This document shows positions 26,270 through 34,953 of a DNA stretch of 64,000 nucleotides, piece after piece. Source of the stretch: CAVXGU01 sp963761615 (lineage in GTDB: Bacteria; Acidobacteriota; Vicinamibacteria; Vicinamibacterales; CAVVIG01); contig CAVXGU010000003.1 in assembly GCA_963761615.1 (NCBI GenBank), forward strand, positions 930,001 to 994,000, written 5' to 3'. The notes under the pieces were generated by a model. The model ran no database searches. It was not told where the DNA came from and was given only the letters and a program-made list of their open reading frames with translations. Made by a program: the position numbers and the translations under genes. The stretch's first letter is position 1; the number at the start of each line of letters is the position of its first letter.

Positions 26270-27449
26270 GTGCGAATCCTCCACGTGACGCCCTATTGCG
26301 GCGAGGCCTGGGCGTACGGCGGTATTCCACGACTCGTGGAGAGCCTCACGCGACACCTCGCGCGCCGCGGCCATCAGGTCACGGTCTGCACGACCGATGC
26401 CTGCGATGGAACGCACCGGCTGTCGTCAGGCGTCCGCGTTCACGCCGCGGACGGCGTCGAAACGCGCGTTTTTCCGAATCTCTCGAATCGCCTGGCCTAC
26501 CATTTGCAGTTTTTCCTCCCGCGCGGCCTGTGGTCGTACCTGCGCGGCGCTGCGCGTGAGTTCGATGTCGCGCACCTGCACGCCTGTCGGAACGTGCCGG
26601 GCGCCATCGCCGCCCATCATCTGCGGCGGGCGGGTGTGCCGTACCGTACTCGCGCCCAACGGCACGGCGCCGCGGATCGAGCGGCGCCTGATCGCCAAGC
26701 GTGTATTCGATCTCGTGGCGGGGCAGCGCGTGCTGGACGGCGCCGCGCGGGTGCTGGCCGTATCCCGGGCCGAGGACCGCCAACTGCGCGCGATGGGCAT
26801 TCCACCGGCGTCCATCCGGGTGATTCCCAACGCGGTGGACCTCGAGGAGTGCGTGTCGCCGCCGGCCTCCGGCGGCTTTCGAGCGCGGTGGGGCATCGAC
26901 TCGGAGCCGCTCGTGGTCTTCCTCGGCAAGCTCACTCCCCGCAAGCGCCTCGACGTGGTCGTCCGGGCGATCGACCGTCTTGGCCGGCGGGAGACGCGTC
27001 TCGTGATCGCTGGCAACGACATGGGCTCGCTCGGTCCGACGCGCGCGCTGGTCCACGCGCTCGGTCTCGACGCGCGCGTGACATTCGCCGGGCTGCTGCG
27101 GGGTCGCGAGCGTCTGGAAGCCCTCGCAGACGCCGACGTGGTCGTCTATCCTTCCGAGCACGAAGTCTTCGGCCTGGTCCCGCTCGAAGCGCTGCTCGCC
27201 GGCACGCCCGTGATTGTCGCGGGCGACTCGGGATGCGGAGAGATCGTTGGCGCCGTGCCGGGAGGGCAGGTGGTGCCGGTCGGGGAGGTCGACGCGCTCG
27301 CGCGCGCCATCGAGACGGTGCTCGAGGCGCCCGGGCGATGGCGGGAAGACGCTGCGGCGTCCCGGACGCCGATCCGCTCGGCGTACGGCGCCGAGGTCGT
27401 CTGCGAGCAGGTCGAACGCATGTACCGAGAAATGGCGGCAGACGCGTGA
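26270..27449 (+). CDS. Family 4 glycosyltransferase with apparent frameshift
   Basis: About 392 residues if one base is removed, starting at GTG 26270 (RILHVTPYCGEAWAYGGIPR). The N-terminal Rossmann half is in frame 2; the rest (LAPNGTAPRIERRL onward) is in frame 3. The break is at CC 26644-26645; dropping one C gives VPYVLAPNGTAP, the expected continuation. The C-terminal half has the GT4 donor motif EVFGLVPLEALLAGTPVIVA with the EX7E pair. The stop is followed 9 nt later by the GT2-GT2 gene. Confidence 0.82.
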
Positions 27450-27458
27450 TCGACGCGC

Positions 27459-29249
27459 GTGTCGTTCGTCGTGCCGGTGCGCAACGGTGTCGCGTGGATC
27501 CAGGCGACGCTCGAGTCGATTGCCGCTCAGGCGACCGACGGGCTGCAGACCGAGATCGTCGTCGTCGACGATCGCAGCGACGATGGGTCATCCGAACTGC
27601 TGCGCGAGCTGGCGTGCCGTCGCCCGATCCGTATTGTCGAGGGCACCGGGCGCGGAGCGGCCGCGGCGTTGAACACCGGGATCCGCGCGGCCATGTTTCC
27701 CATCGTCTGCCAGGTCGATCAGGACGTCGAGGTGCGCCCCGGCTGGCTGCGCGCCCTGATGGCTCATTTCGAGGATCCCGCCGTGGCGGCCGTGCAGGGC
27801 TGCTACCAGACCGATCCACGTGCCGGCGTCTGTGCGCGGGTGATGGGGCTCGACCTGGAACAGCGCTATGCCGCCATCGGTGGCCTGGATACCGACCACG
27901 TGTGCACCGGCAACGCCGCCTATCGAGTCGACGCCGTCCGTGCCGTGGGCGGCTTCGACGAATCGCTCGGCTACGGCTATGACAACGACCTGAGCTACCG
28001 CCTGCGCGGCGCCGGGCATCGTCTCGTGTTCTGCCGGGAGGCGCGCAGCCTCCATCACTGGCGCGAGGGGCTGGGCGGCTACCTCCGCCAGCAGTACGGA
28101 TTCGGCTACGGCCGTCTCGATCTGGTCGCGAAGCACCCGCGTCGCATTCGCGGCGACCGGGTGTCTCCGCTCTCGATGATGCTGCACCCGCTGGTCGCCG
28201 CCCTGACGCTTGGCGCGTTCGCCGTGGCCGCCGTCGCGGCGGCCGTCGGCCGGTCCGCCGTCCCCTTCGCGCTCGCCGGTGCGCTGCTCGCGGGAGCGCT
28301 GCTCGTCGAGCGCGCCGTCGCCGGGATTCGGGCCGCGCGGCGATTCGGGTGCTGGACGCCCCTCGTGTTCCCGGCGCTGCACGCCGGGCGGGATCTCGCC
28401 TGGGTGGCCGCGATGGCGGCGTGGTCGGCGAGGCGGCTGGGCGGGCGGGCGGCGAAGCCCGAGCACAGCATGTCTCGGCGCAGGCGAGAGAAGGCGGCGC
28501 CCGGCGTGGCGCGGCTCGTGAAGCCCGCGGGTCCGCCCACGCGCGTCCTGGCCCTCATTCCGGCGTACAACGAGGCCGCGAATCTCCCCGCGGTCGTTGC
28601 CGACGTGCGCCGCTGCCATCCGGCCCTCGACGTCCTCGTGGTGGACGACGGGTCGACCGACGGCACCGCCCTGTTGCTCGACGACCTCGACGTGCGGTGG
28701 ATGCGCTTTCCCGAGCGCCTGGGGGTCGGCAGCGCCGTGCGCGCCGGCCTGCGGTACGCGGCCCGCATCGGCTTCGACGCGGTCGTCCGGATGGACGGCG
28801 ACGGACAGCACGGCGCCGACGATGTCGACCGGCTTCTGGCGCCGCTCCGGAATGGATCGGCGGACGTCGTGCTGGGATCGCGCTATGCGACGCAGGCAGT
28901 CAGGCCGTCTGGCATCGCGCCGCTCGCCGTGCGTGTCCTCGCGGCCTGCCTGTCCGCCGTGACGCGCCGCCGCGTGACCGATCCCACGTCGGGCTTCTAC
29001 GCCGTGGGGCCGCGCGCGATCCGGCTGCTCGCGGAGCACCATCCGACGGGCTATCCAGAGCCGGAACTGCGGCTCTTCCTGAGCCGAAACGGGCTGCGCA
29101 CGGTCGAAGTCCCGGTGCGGGCGCGCGCGCGGATGGCCGGTCGCACGTCGCTGACAGCCGGACGTCTGGCCGCGGCGGGCGCTCGCGTGGCGCTCGCGCT
29201 CCTCATCGTGCCCCTGCGATCGCCGGTGAAAGGGCCTGCGGGTGACTGA
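27459..29249 (+). CDS. Double GT2 glycosyltransferase (polytopic GT2 plus DPM1-like domain)
   Basis: 596 residues from a GTG. Domain 1 (~1-345) has FVVPVRNGVAWIQATLES, VVDDRSDDGS, QVDQDVEV and YDNDLSYRL, then hydrophobic helices around 245-320. After a basic linker (~325-355), domain 2 (~360-596) is a dolichol/polyprenyl-phosphate-mannose-synthase-like GT2: LALIPAYNEAANLPAVVADV, VVDDGSTDGT, VRMDGDGQH and DPTSGFYAVG. DPM1-like enzymes make polyprenyl-phosphate sugars used by GT-C transferases, and a GT-C/TPR gene lies just upstream in divergent orientation. The 3' end overlaps the DUF2304 gene by 8 bp. Confidence 0.85.
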   Translation: MSFVVPVRNGVAWIQATLESIAAQATDGLQTEIVVVDDRSDDGSSELLRELACRRPIRIVEGTGRGAAAALNTGIRAAMFPIVCQVDQDVEVRPGWLRALMAHFEDPAVAAVQGCYQTDPRAGVCARVMGLDLEQRYAAIGGLDTDHVCTGNAAYRVDAVRAVGGFDESLGYGYDNDLSYRLRGAGHRLVFCREARSLHHWREGLGGYLRQQYGFGYGRLDLVAKHPRRIRGDRVSPLSMMLHPLVAALTLGAFAVAAVAAAVGRSAVPFALAGALLAGALLVERAVAGIRAARRFGCWTPLVFPALHAGRDLAWVAAMAAWSARRLGGRAAKPEHSMSRRRREKAAPGVARLVKPAGPPTRVLALIPAYNEAANLPAVVADVRRCHPALDVLVVDDGSTDGTALLLDDLDVRWMRFPERLGVGSAVRAGLRYAARIGFDAVVRMDGDGQHGADDVDRLLAPLRNGSADVVLGSRYATQAVRPSGIAPLAVRVLAACLSAVTRRRVTDPTSGFYAVGPRAIRLLAEHHPTGYPEPELRLFLSRNGLRTVEVPVRARARMAGRTSLTAGRLAAAGARVALALLIVPLRSPVKGPAGD

Positions 29250-29610
29250 TCGCTTCCAGGTGACCGGATTGATCGCCGGCGCGGCGCTGCTCGTGGCCGT
29301 CCTCGAACTCGTGCGCCGGCGGAAGCTCACCGAGGAGTACTCGCTCCTCTGGATCGTTTCGGCGCTCGCGCTTCTCGGCCTCTCGGCACGGCGCGGCATC
29401 CTCGAGACGATGGCCGCGTGGCTCGGCATGAAGGATCTGCCGCTCTTCGTGGCCCTGCTGGTTCTCGGCGCGGCGTGTGCAGCGGCGCTCGGCTTCTCGG
29501 TGATCATGTCCCGGCAGCGACGGCAGATCGAGCGGCTGACCGAGGAGGCGGCCATCCTGTCCGCCGAGCTGCGCGACCTCAGGGCCTCGCGATCGAAGAC
29601 GGGTCGGTGA
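29242..29610 (+). CDS. DUF2304 family membrane protein
   Basis: 122 residues from a GTG overlapping the previous stop. Three membrane helices (about 5-22, 33-50, 68-90) with the family-typical segment RRRKLTEEYSLLWIVSALAL between the first two, then a short coiled coil (RRQIERLTEEAAILSAELRDL). DUF2304 genes commonly sit beside DPM1-like GT2 genes in polysaccharide clusters, as here; function is unknown. Its 3' end overlaps the convergent minus-strand gene by 32 bp. Confidence 0.85.
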   Translation: MTDRFQVTGLIAGAALLVAVLELVRRRKLTEEYSLLWIVSALALLGLSARRGILETMAAWLGMKDLPLFVALLVLGAACAAALGFSVIMSRQRRQIERLTEEAAILSAELRDLRASRSKTGR

Positions 29611-31894
29611 CGCCGGCGCCGAACCGTCCGGCGGCGTAGTCGCGGGTGCCGCGGATGACGGCGGCCACGCGTCCGCCCACGCTGCCGCCACCGGGTTTCA
29701 CGGCGTGAGCGAGATTCAGGGCGACGATCGACGCCGTGCGGAGCATCGTCGCAGCGGCTCCCGTGTCCGGGGCGATTTTGGCCGCGAGCCGCAGGTGGTT
29801 ACGGGCGGCGAAGTAGAGCTGCTCCCGGGAGCGGCGGCCGATCGATCGGCTGCCTTCGTGATAGGCGACGGCGCGGCCCGCGAGCACCGTCAGGAACCCG
29901 GCCTGTCGCGCACGCAGGCAGAAGTCCAGGTCTTCGAATCCGAAGAAATAGTCCTCGTCGAACAGACCGACGGCATCGAACACGTCGCGCCGCACCAGCA
30001 TGACGCAGCCGCTGACGGCGTCCACGGTGCGGGCGGACGGCAGCGCGGTCAGGTCTGCCTCCTCGTCCGCGCCCGTCACGCGCATGCGTCCGGTTCCGGG
30101 TGCGAAACTGAGACCGCGCGAGTCGATCCGATCCGGCTCGGACCTCCGAAGGACGACAGGTCCGGCGATGCCGGCGCCAGGCGTCGAATCGAGGGCGAGT
30201 CGCAGACGGGTTACGCAGTCCGGACGAATGACGACGTCGCTGTTGACCAGCAGGATCGCCTCCGCGCCTCGTGCCAGCGCGTGCCTGATGCCGGTGTTCG
30301 TGCCTCCGGCGAAGCCGAGGTTGCGGCCCGTGTGGATTCGCGTCACGGGCGCCGGCGCGCGCGCCAGCGCGCGGCCCAGGGCGTCCGCGGAATCGTCGCC
30401 TGCCGGGGCGTTTTCGACGACCACGAGCCCGTCGGGGGGCGTGTTCAACGCGAGAAGCGACCGGACCGCCAGCAGGGTGTCGTCCGGAGTCCGGTAGTCG
30501 AGCACGACTGCGCCGAGACGCGCGTGAGACGGAGCCGGGTCCGCGTGCTCGCGATACAGCCTCCGCGCGACCTGGACGTCGTCGGCGATGTCCCGCACCT
30601 CGGGCCGGCCGGCGCGCAGGCGGGACAGCAGCTGCGGGTCCGAGAGCACGCGGTCGAGAGCGTGCGCGAGCGCCTCCGCGTCCCCGGGCGTGAAGAGCAG
30701 CCCGTTCACCCCGTCGTCCACGATCTCGGGAATGCCCCCGATCCGGGAGGCGACGATCGGGACGCCGGCCAGAAAGGCTTCGTGTATGACGAACGGGCTG
30801 TTCTCCGGCCAGATCGACGGCACGACCAGCACGTCGATGGATGCGAGCGCCTCCGGCACGCGCTCGTGCGGGATCGGGCCGTGGACGTGGACGTCCGGAT
30901 GGTCGAGCAGCGGGGCCAGCCGCTCCCGGTAGCCGTCGTCGCCGTGATAGTCCGCCGTCGGTCCGAACAGCTCGACCGACGCGCGGCCCTGCGGCAGGCG
31001 ACCGAAGGCTTCGAGCAGCAGATGAGGCGCTTTCGACGCCATCAGCGTGCCGAGGAATCCGATCCGGAGGCGATCGCCCGGTCGCCGACCGCCATGGCGG
31101 AACGCCGTCGGGTCGAGGCCGTACGGCGACCACGTGATCCGTCCGGTTGGAATGCCGAACCTGATGAACCTCTCGCGTATGAACTGCGACGGCGCGAGGA
31201 AGTGCGTGATGTCGTCGCACAGCGTGCGCATGTGCCTCACGCGCGCCTCGGCCTGGCTCCTGGCGACACCGTCCCGCGCGATCGCGCAGGCCAGCCGGGC
31301 GGCCGCCTGGTGCAGGGCCCGCCCGGGCCGTGCCGGGAGAACCTGCTCGACCGCTCGAATCGCCGCCGCGCCAAGGAACGTCGCGGCCGACGCGCCCCCG
31401 GCGGTGCCGACGCAGGGCGGGCAGCCGGCCGGTTCGTGTGCCTCCGGACCGTCGCAGACATGACCCTCCGGGTCGAGGAGCTGTCCTCGGTGGCAGATCA
31501 GCCAGTAGTCGTGCAGCGTCATCACGCAGGGAACGCGTCTGGCGGCGAGCGAGCGCACGATGGAGGTCGACAGCCCGGTCAGGTGATGGACGTGCGCCGC
31601 CTCGGGCGCGATCTCGTCGACGAGGCGATCGGCCAGTGGGCCGATGACGGGATCGAGGTACGTGTCCGCGAACGCGCGCACGCGGCGACACGTGTTGTTG
31701 ACCCACACGACGCGCAGTCCGCCGTCGTCGGTGGATCGCACGTCGCCATCCGGCCTGGAGGGGTCCTCCTCGCGCGTCAGCACGACCACCTCGTCGCCGA
31801 GCTTGTGCAGGGCACGGGCCTGTGCCCGCGCGTACAGTTCGGCGCCGGCCGATGCGGCCGGGGGGAACCCGTGGGTGACGACGAGGACCCGCAT
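29579..31894 (-). CDS. GT4-GT2 fused glycosyltransferase
   Basis: 771 residues from the ATG at 31894, which overlaps the upstream stop (ATGA); further upstream readings are shadow. The N-terminal half (~1-445) is a GT4 enzyme (RVLVVTHGFPPAASAGAELY, MTLHDYWLICHRGQ with cysteines after it, IWPENSPFVIHEAFLAGVPI). The C-terminal half (~455-771) is GT2 (AVVLDYRTPDDTLLAVRSLL, NLGFAGGTNTGIRHAL, LLVNSDVVI, FFGFEDLDFCLRARQAG). The domain order is the reverse of that in the gene ending at 20696. Confidence 0.88.
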   Translation of the reverse strand: MRVLVVTHGFPPAASAGAELYARAQARALHKLGDEVVVLTREEDPSRPDGDVRSTDDGGLRVVWVNNTCRRVRAFADTYLDPVIGPLADRLVDEIAPEAAHVHHLTGLSTSIVRSLAARRVPCVMTLHDYWLICHRGQLLDPEGHVCDGPEAHEPAGCPPCVGTAGGASAATFLGAAAIRAVEQVLPARPGRALHQAAARLACAIARDGVARSQAEARVRHMRTLCDDITHFLAPSQFIRERFIRFGIPTGRITWSPYGLDPTAFRHGGRRPGDRLRIGFLGTLMASKAPHLLLEAFGRLPQGRASVELFGPTADYHGDDGYRERLAPLLDHPDVHVHGPIPHERVPEALASIDVLVVPSIWPENSPFVIHEAFLAGVPIVASRIGGIPEIVDDGVNGLLFTPGDAEALAHALDRVLSDPQLLSRLRAGRPEVRDIADDVQVARRLYREHADPAPSHARLGAVVLDYRTPDDTLLAVRSLLALNTPPDGLVVVENAPAGDDSADALGRALARAPAPVTRIHTGRNLGFAGGTNTGIRHALARGAEAILLVNSDVVIRPDCVTRLRLALDSTPGAGIAGPVVLRRSEPDRIDSRGLSFAPGTGRMRVTGADEEADLTALPSARTVDAVSGCVMLVRRDVFDAVGLFDEDYFFGFEDLDFCLRARQAGFLTVLAGRAVAYHEGSRSIGRRSREQLYFAARNHLRLAAKIAPDTGAAATMLRTASIVALNLAHAVKPGGGSVGGRVAAVIRGTRDYAAGRFGAGVTDPSSIARP

Positions 31895-32832
31895 CACGCC
31901 GTCCGCGTCGGACGCGCCGGCGCGGGCGATTCCCTCATCGCGGAGCGTGGACCAAGATACTGGCCGAGCGGCCACGCGACGGCGAGTCCGAGGGCCCGCC
32001 ACGCGGACAGACTCTGCGGGCTTTCGCGATGGCACCGCCAGTGAAGGATCGTCGACGACGCGATCGCCCGTGCGAGCGCGGCCACGGTCGGCACCGTCTC
32101 GATCTCGAACAGCTCGTACAGGCGGCGGTGGAGTCGACACGTGCGGGCGAGCTCCTCGCGGGCCGATCGATCATGCGAATGGACGACGGCCGCGCCCGGG
32201 ACGTACGCGACGCGAAATCCCGCTAGCAGCACGTCCCTGGCCCATGCGAGATCTTCGGCGATCGGGGTCCGCGGGAAGGGATGATCACGCCAGACCGAGC
32301 GCCGGATGCACGAGCAGACGTTGTCGAACGCACAGCGATCCATCCTCGCGATCGGCTCGAGGGCCATCAGTTCGGATGCGCCGGCCAGGGAGGACACGCG
32401 CGGCTCGGTCCCCGCACCCGACCACCGCGCCAGATAGTGGCGCGCCAGCGCGCTGGCGGTCGGGCTGGGCAGCTGGCGGGCGAACGCTCCGGCCAGCCGC
32501 GGATCGGCCGCGAACGGCGCGGTCAGGCCGGTCAACCAGTCCTCCGACGCCGGCACCGCGTCCTGGACCAGGAGCACGACCAGATCGCCGGACGATCGCT
32601 CGACGCCCAGATTCCGCGTGGCGCCGTGGTCGAACGTCTCGGCGTCGATCGAGACCAGTCGATCGACGCGGCCGCGCAGCAGGTCCGGCGTGCCATCGAC
32701 GGACGCGGAGTCGACGGCGACGATCTCGAACGGGCGCTCGACGTGCTGGCGGGCGAGGGCGTCCAGCACACCGGGGAGCGTGGCCGCGCCGTTGCGCGTG
32801 GGAATCACGACCGAGACGGACGGGACGCTCAT
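31894..32832 (-). CDS. Family 2 glycosyltransferase (rhamnosyltransferase-like)
   Basis: 312 residues from the ATG at 32832 (SVPSVSVVIPTRNGAATLPG). Motifs AVDSASVDGTPDLL, DHGATRNLGVERSSGDLVVL, LVQDAVPAS and AEDLAWARDVLLAG match the GT2 subgroup often annotated as rhamnosyltransferases. The FDHGATRN segment is especially typical. It overlaps both neighbours by 4 bp, making three consecutive coupled minus-strand transferases. Confidence 0.87.
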   Translation of the reverse strand: MSVPSVSVVIPTRNGAATLPGVLDALARQHVERPFEIVAVDSASVDGTPDLLRGRVDRLVSIDAETFDHGATRNLGVERSSGDLVVLLVQDAVPASEDWLTGLTAPFAADPRLAGAFARQLPSPTASALARHYLARWSGAGTEPRVSSLAGASELMALEPIARMDRCAFDNVCSCIRRSVWRDHPFPRTPIAEDLAWARDVLLAGFRVAYVPGAAVVHSHDRSAREELARTCRLHRRLYELFEIETVPTVAALARAIASSTILHWRCHRESPQSLSAWRALGLAVAWPLGQYLGPRSAMRESPAPARPTRTA

Positions 32833-34223
32833 GGCACGACGGCGGCCCGTTCCCGCCGGTCGAGGAGCGTCGCATACGTCGCTTCCCACTCGCGCGCGTC
32901 GTCCTCGATCGATTTCACGGCCGGCAATGCCCGGCTCGCGGCGGTCAGCGCGTCGAGCAGGGGCGGATCGTCTACCAGTCTGCGGAGCACCGACGCCAGG
33001 GCGGGCGCGGAGGACGGCTCGTACAGCAGCCCGGTGTGGCCCTCCTCGATCAGGTCGGGCAGGCCGCCCAGGCGGGACGCCACGACCGGGAGGCCGGCTG
33101 CCCTTGCCTCGTGAACGACGAGCGGCGAGTTCTCCATCCAGAGCGACGGGACGACGAGCACGTCGATTCCGCCATAGACGGCGTCGATGTCGCTCCGCTC
33201 GAAGCCGCCGGCGAAGGTCACCGGCAGCCCGGCGGCCCGCCGGCGCAGCCCGGACGCGTACGCAGCGGAGACCTCGGTGCGTCCGAAGATCGTCAGCTCG
33301 TACGAGTTCGCCGGCAGCTCGCGCACCGCGTCGATGAGGACGTGCACGCCCTTGTGCCAGACGAGCGTGCCCACGAAGCCGATCCGAAGGCGATCGCCCC
33401 GGGAGGGTCGCGTCGGAAGCCGGGCCATCGGCGGCAGGCCGTAATCCGACAGGCGAATCTTCGCGGGCGGGATGCCGAGTCGGACGAACTCATGGAGGAT
33501 TGCGGCGGACGGCGCGGCGAAGAGGTCGATCTGTTCGAACGTGCGGCGGGCTGCCGCGAGCCGGGCCTCGATTTCGCTCGGGGTCACCGACAGGAGCGGC
33601 AGGCGGCGGGCAAGGCGGACCGCGGCGGCGGAGAGGCCGGGCAGACGTCTGGTTGCCGCCGCGATCTGTCGCTGCACGGCCGGTGGGGCGCTCGCGCGAT
33701 CGGTCATCGCGCTGAACGACGCCTGGGCGAACAAGGGCGACTCGCGGAAGCACGTCGCGCAGCGGCCGGGGTCGATGGTATGGCAGACGTGTGCTTCCGA
33801 CTGGTGGATCCGCTGGCCCCCCGACGGGCACACCAGGGAGTAGTCGTGGAGTGTGGCGGCCACGGGCACGCCGCGCGCATGGGCCGCGCGGGGCAGGTCT
33901 AACGACAGGTTGAGCAGGCTGTGCAGGTGGACGATGTCGGGTTGCACGGCATCGAGCACCTGAGCAAGGCGCTTGCCGATCAGCGGCGGCCGGTAGGTGT
34001 CCTCGAACGAACGGCAGCGCCAGTTATTGACGAGCTCGATTACCGGCAGCGCGTCGACCACGCGCCACGTCACGTGGCCGTGGGGGCGCCCGGGATCGAA
34101 CTCGGCGCAGAGCACGTTGACGTGGTGGCGGGCCGCCAGTGCACGACAGAGGTCGAGGGCGTAGATCTCCGATCCCGCCTGGTGGCGGGGCAGGAAGTCG
34201 TGGATAGCGTGGAGGATACGCAG
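32829..34223 (-). CDS. Family 4 glycosyltransferase
   Basis: About 465 residues. Conserved sequence begins at LRILHAIHDFLPRHQAGSEI; no ATG or GTG is placed well there, so the start is uncertain: a CTG at 34223 fits the domain boundary, whereas the only in-frame ATG, at 34319, would overlap the ATG of the divergent gene. GT4 features are TLHDYSLVCPSGG followed by a cysteine cluster (VCHTIDPGRCATC), IGFVGTLVWHKGVHVLIDAV and LWMENSPLVVHEARAAGLPV. It resembles the GT4 half of the protein at 29579-31894. It is the promoter-proximal gene of this operon. Confidence 0.83.
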   Translation of the reverse strand: MRILHAIHDFLPRHQAGSEIYALDLCRALAARHHVNVLCAEFDPGRPHGHVTWRVVDALPVIELVNNWRCRSFEDTYRPPLIGKRLAQVLDAVQPDIVHLHSLLNLSLDLPRAAHARGVPVAATLHDYSLVCPSGGQRIHQSEAHVCHTIDPGRCATCFRESPLFAQASFSAMTDRASAPPAVQRQIAAATRRLPGLSAAAVRLARRLPLLSVTPSEIEARLAAARRTFEQIDLFAAPSAAILHEFVRLGIPPAKIRLSDYGLPPMARLPTRPSRGDRLRIGFVGTLVWHKGVHVLIDAVRELPANSYELTIFGRTEVSAAYASGLRRRAAGLPVTFAGGFERSDIDAVYGGIDVLVVPSLWMENSPLVVHEARAAGLPVVASRLGGLPDLIEEGHTGLLYEPSSAPALASVLRRLVDDPPLLDALTAASRALPAVKSIEDDAREWEATYATLLDRRERAAVVP

Positions 34224-34256
34224 GCGCCGATTATCGCATCGGCGGGCGTCGGTGCC

Positions 34257-34285
34257 TTGATCGACCCGGGGGGCTATCGTACGAT
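34257..34285 (+). promoter_or_regulatory. Sigma-70 promoter of the secreted protein / NtrC operon
   Basis: TTGATC (34257-34262), a 17-bp spacer and TACGAT (34280-34285). The start codon at 34318 is preceded by a GAGGGG ribosome binding site about 5 nt upstream. Confidence 0.6.
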
Positions 34286-34317
34286 GCGGTTCGCGCCGAC
34301 AAGCAACGAGGGGATCC

Positions 34318-34953
34318 ATGCGCTATCAGTTGTCGTCCATCGTCGTCGCGGCGTCGATGCTGGCCGGTGTCTCCGCGCCCGCATTCGCGCAGTCGCTCGC
34401 CGACATCGCTCGCCAGGAAGCCGAGCGCCGCAAGCACATCACCGAACCGGGGAAGGTCTACACGGAAAAGGACCTCATCCCGGCGCTGCCGCCCAGCACG
34501 CCGCCACCGGCGGCCACGCCGGCTGCCGACACCACGGACACGACGCCGGCCACCGACACCGACGCCAACGCGCCGGCGACACCGCCGGCGACTCCGGCCG
34601 ACGGCACCGCCACGCCCGCTGCCGCCGGTCCGGGCGCGCCGCCCGCCGCGCCACCGGCCGACACGTCGAAGGACCAGGCCGCCTGGTCTAAGAAGATGAA
34701 GGATCTGCAGGACAAGCTGGAGCAGGACCGCGTGCTGCTCGACGCGATGCAGACCCGAATCAACGCCCTGACGGCCGATTTCACGGCTCGCGACGATCCC
34801 GCGCAGCGGGCCGTCATCGAGCAGGATCGCAACAAGGCGCTGAGCGAGCTCGATCGGCTCCGCAAGGCCGTCGTGGACGACGAGAAGGCGATCGCGGACC
34901 TTCAGGATCAAGCCCGGCGGGCCGGCGTGCCGCCCGGGTGGCTGCGGTCCTGA
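34318..34953 (+). CDS. Secreted coiled-coil protein of unknown function
   Basis: 211 residues. A signal peptide ends at PAFAQS (cleavage about residue 24). The motif ADIARQEAERRKHITEPGKV-YTEKDL follows and then a Pro/Ala/Thr-rich low-complexity stretch (~55-120), an acidic-basic coiled coil (~125-200) and the ending GVPPGWLRS. I do not know a function; small proteins with the RRK...GKVYT..DL motif recur in Acidobacteria-type genomes (recollection, not searched). The next regulator gene starts at the base after its stop, so they form an operon. Confidence 0.75.
   Translation: MRYQLSSIVVAASMLAGVSAPAFAQSLADIARQEAERRKHITEPGKVYTEKDLIPALPPSTPPPAATPAADTTDTTPATDTDANAPATPPATPADGTATPAAAGPGAPPAAPPADTSKDQAAWSKKMKDLQDKLEQDRVLLDAMQTRINALTADFTARDDPAQRAVIEQDRNKALSELDRLRKAVVDDEKAIADLQDQARRAGVPPGWLRS

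Noticed and set aside
29705..32044. 779-codon plus-strand open frame
   Set aside because: Antisense to the GT4-GT2 gene, which has clear catalytic motifs; the plus-strand product is low-complexity.
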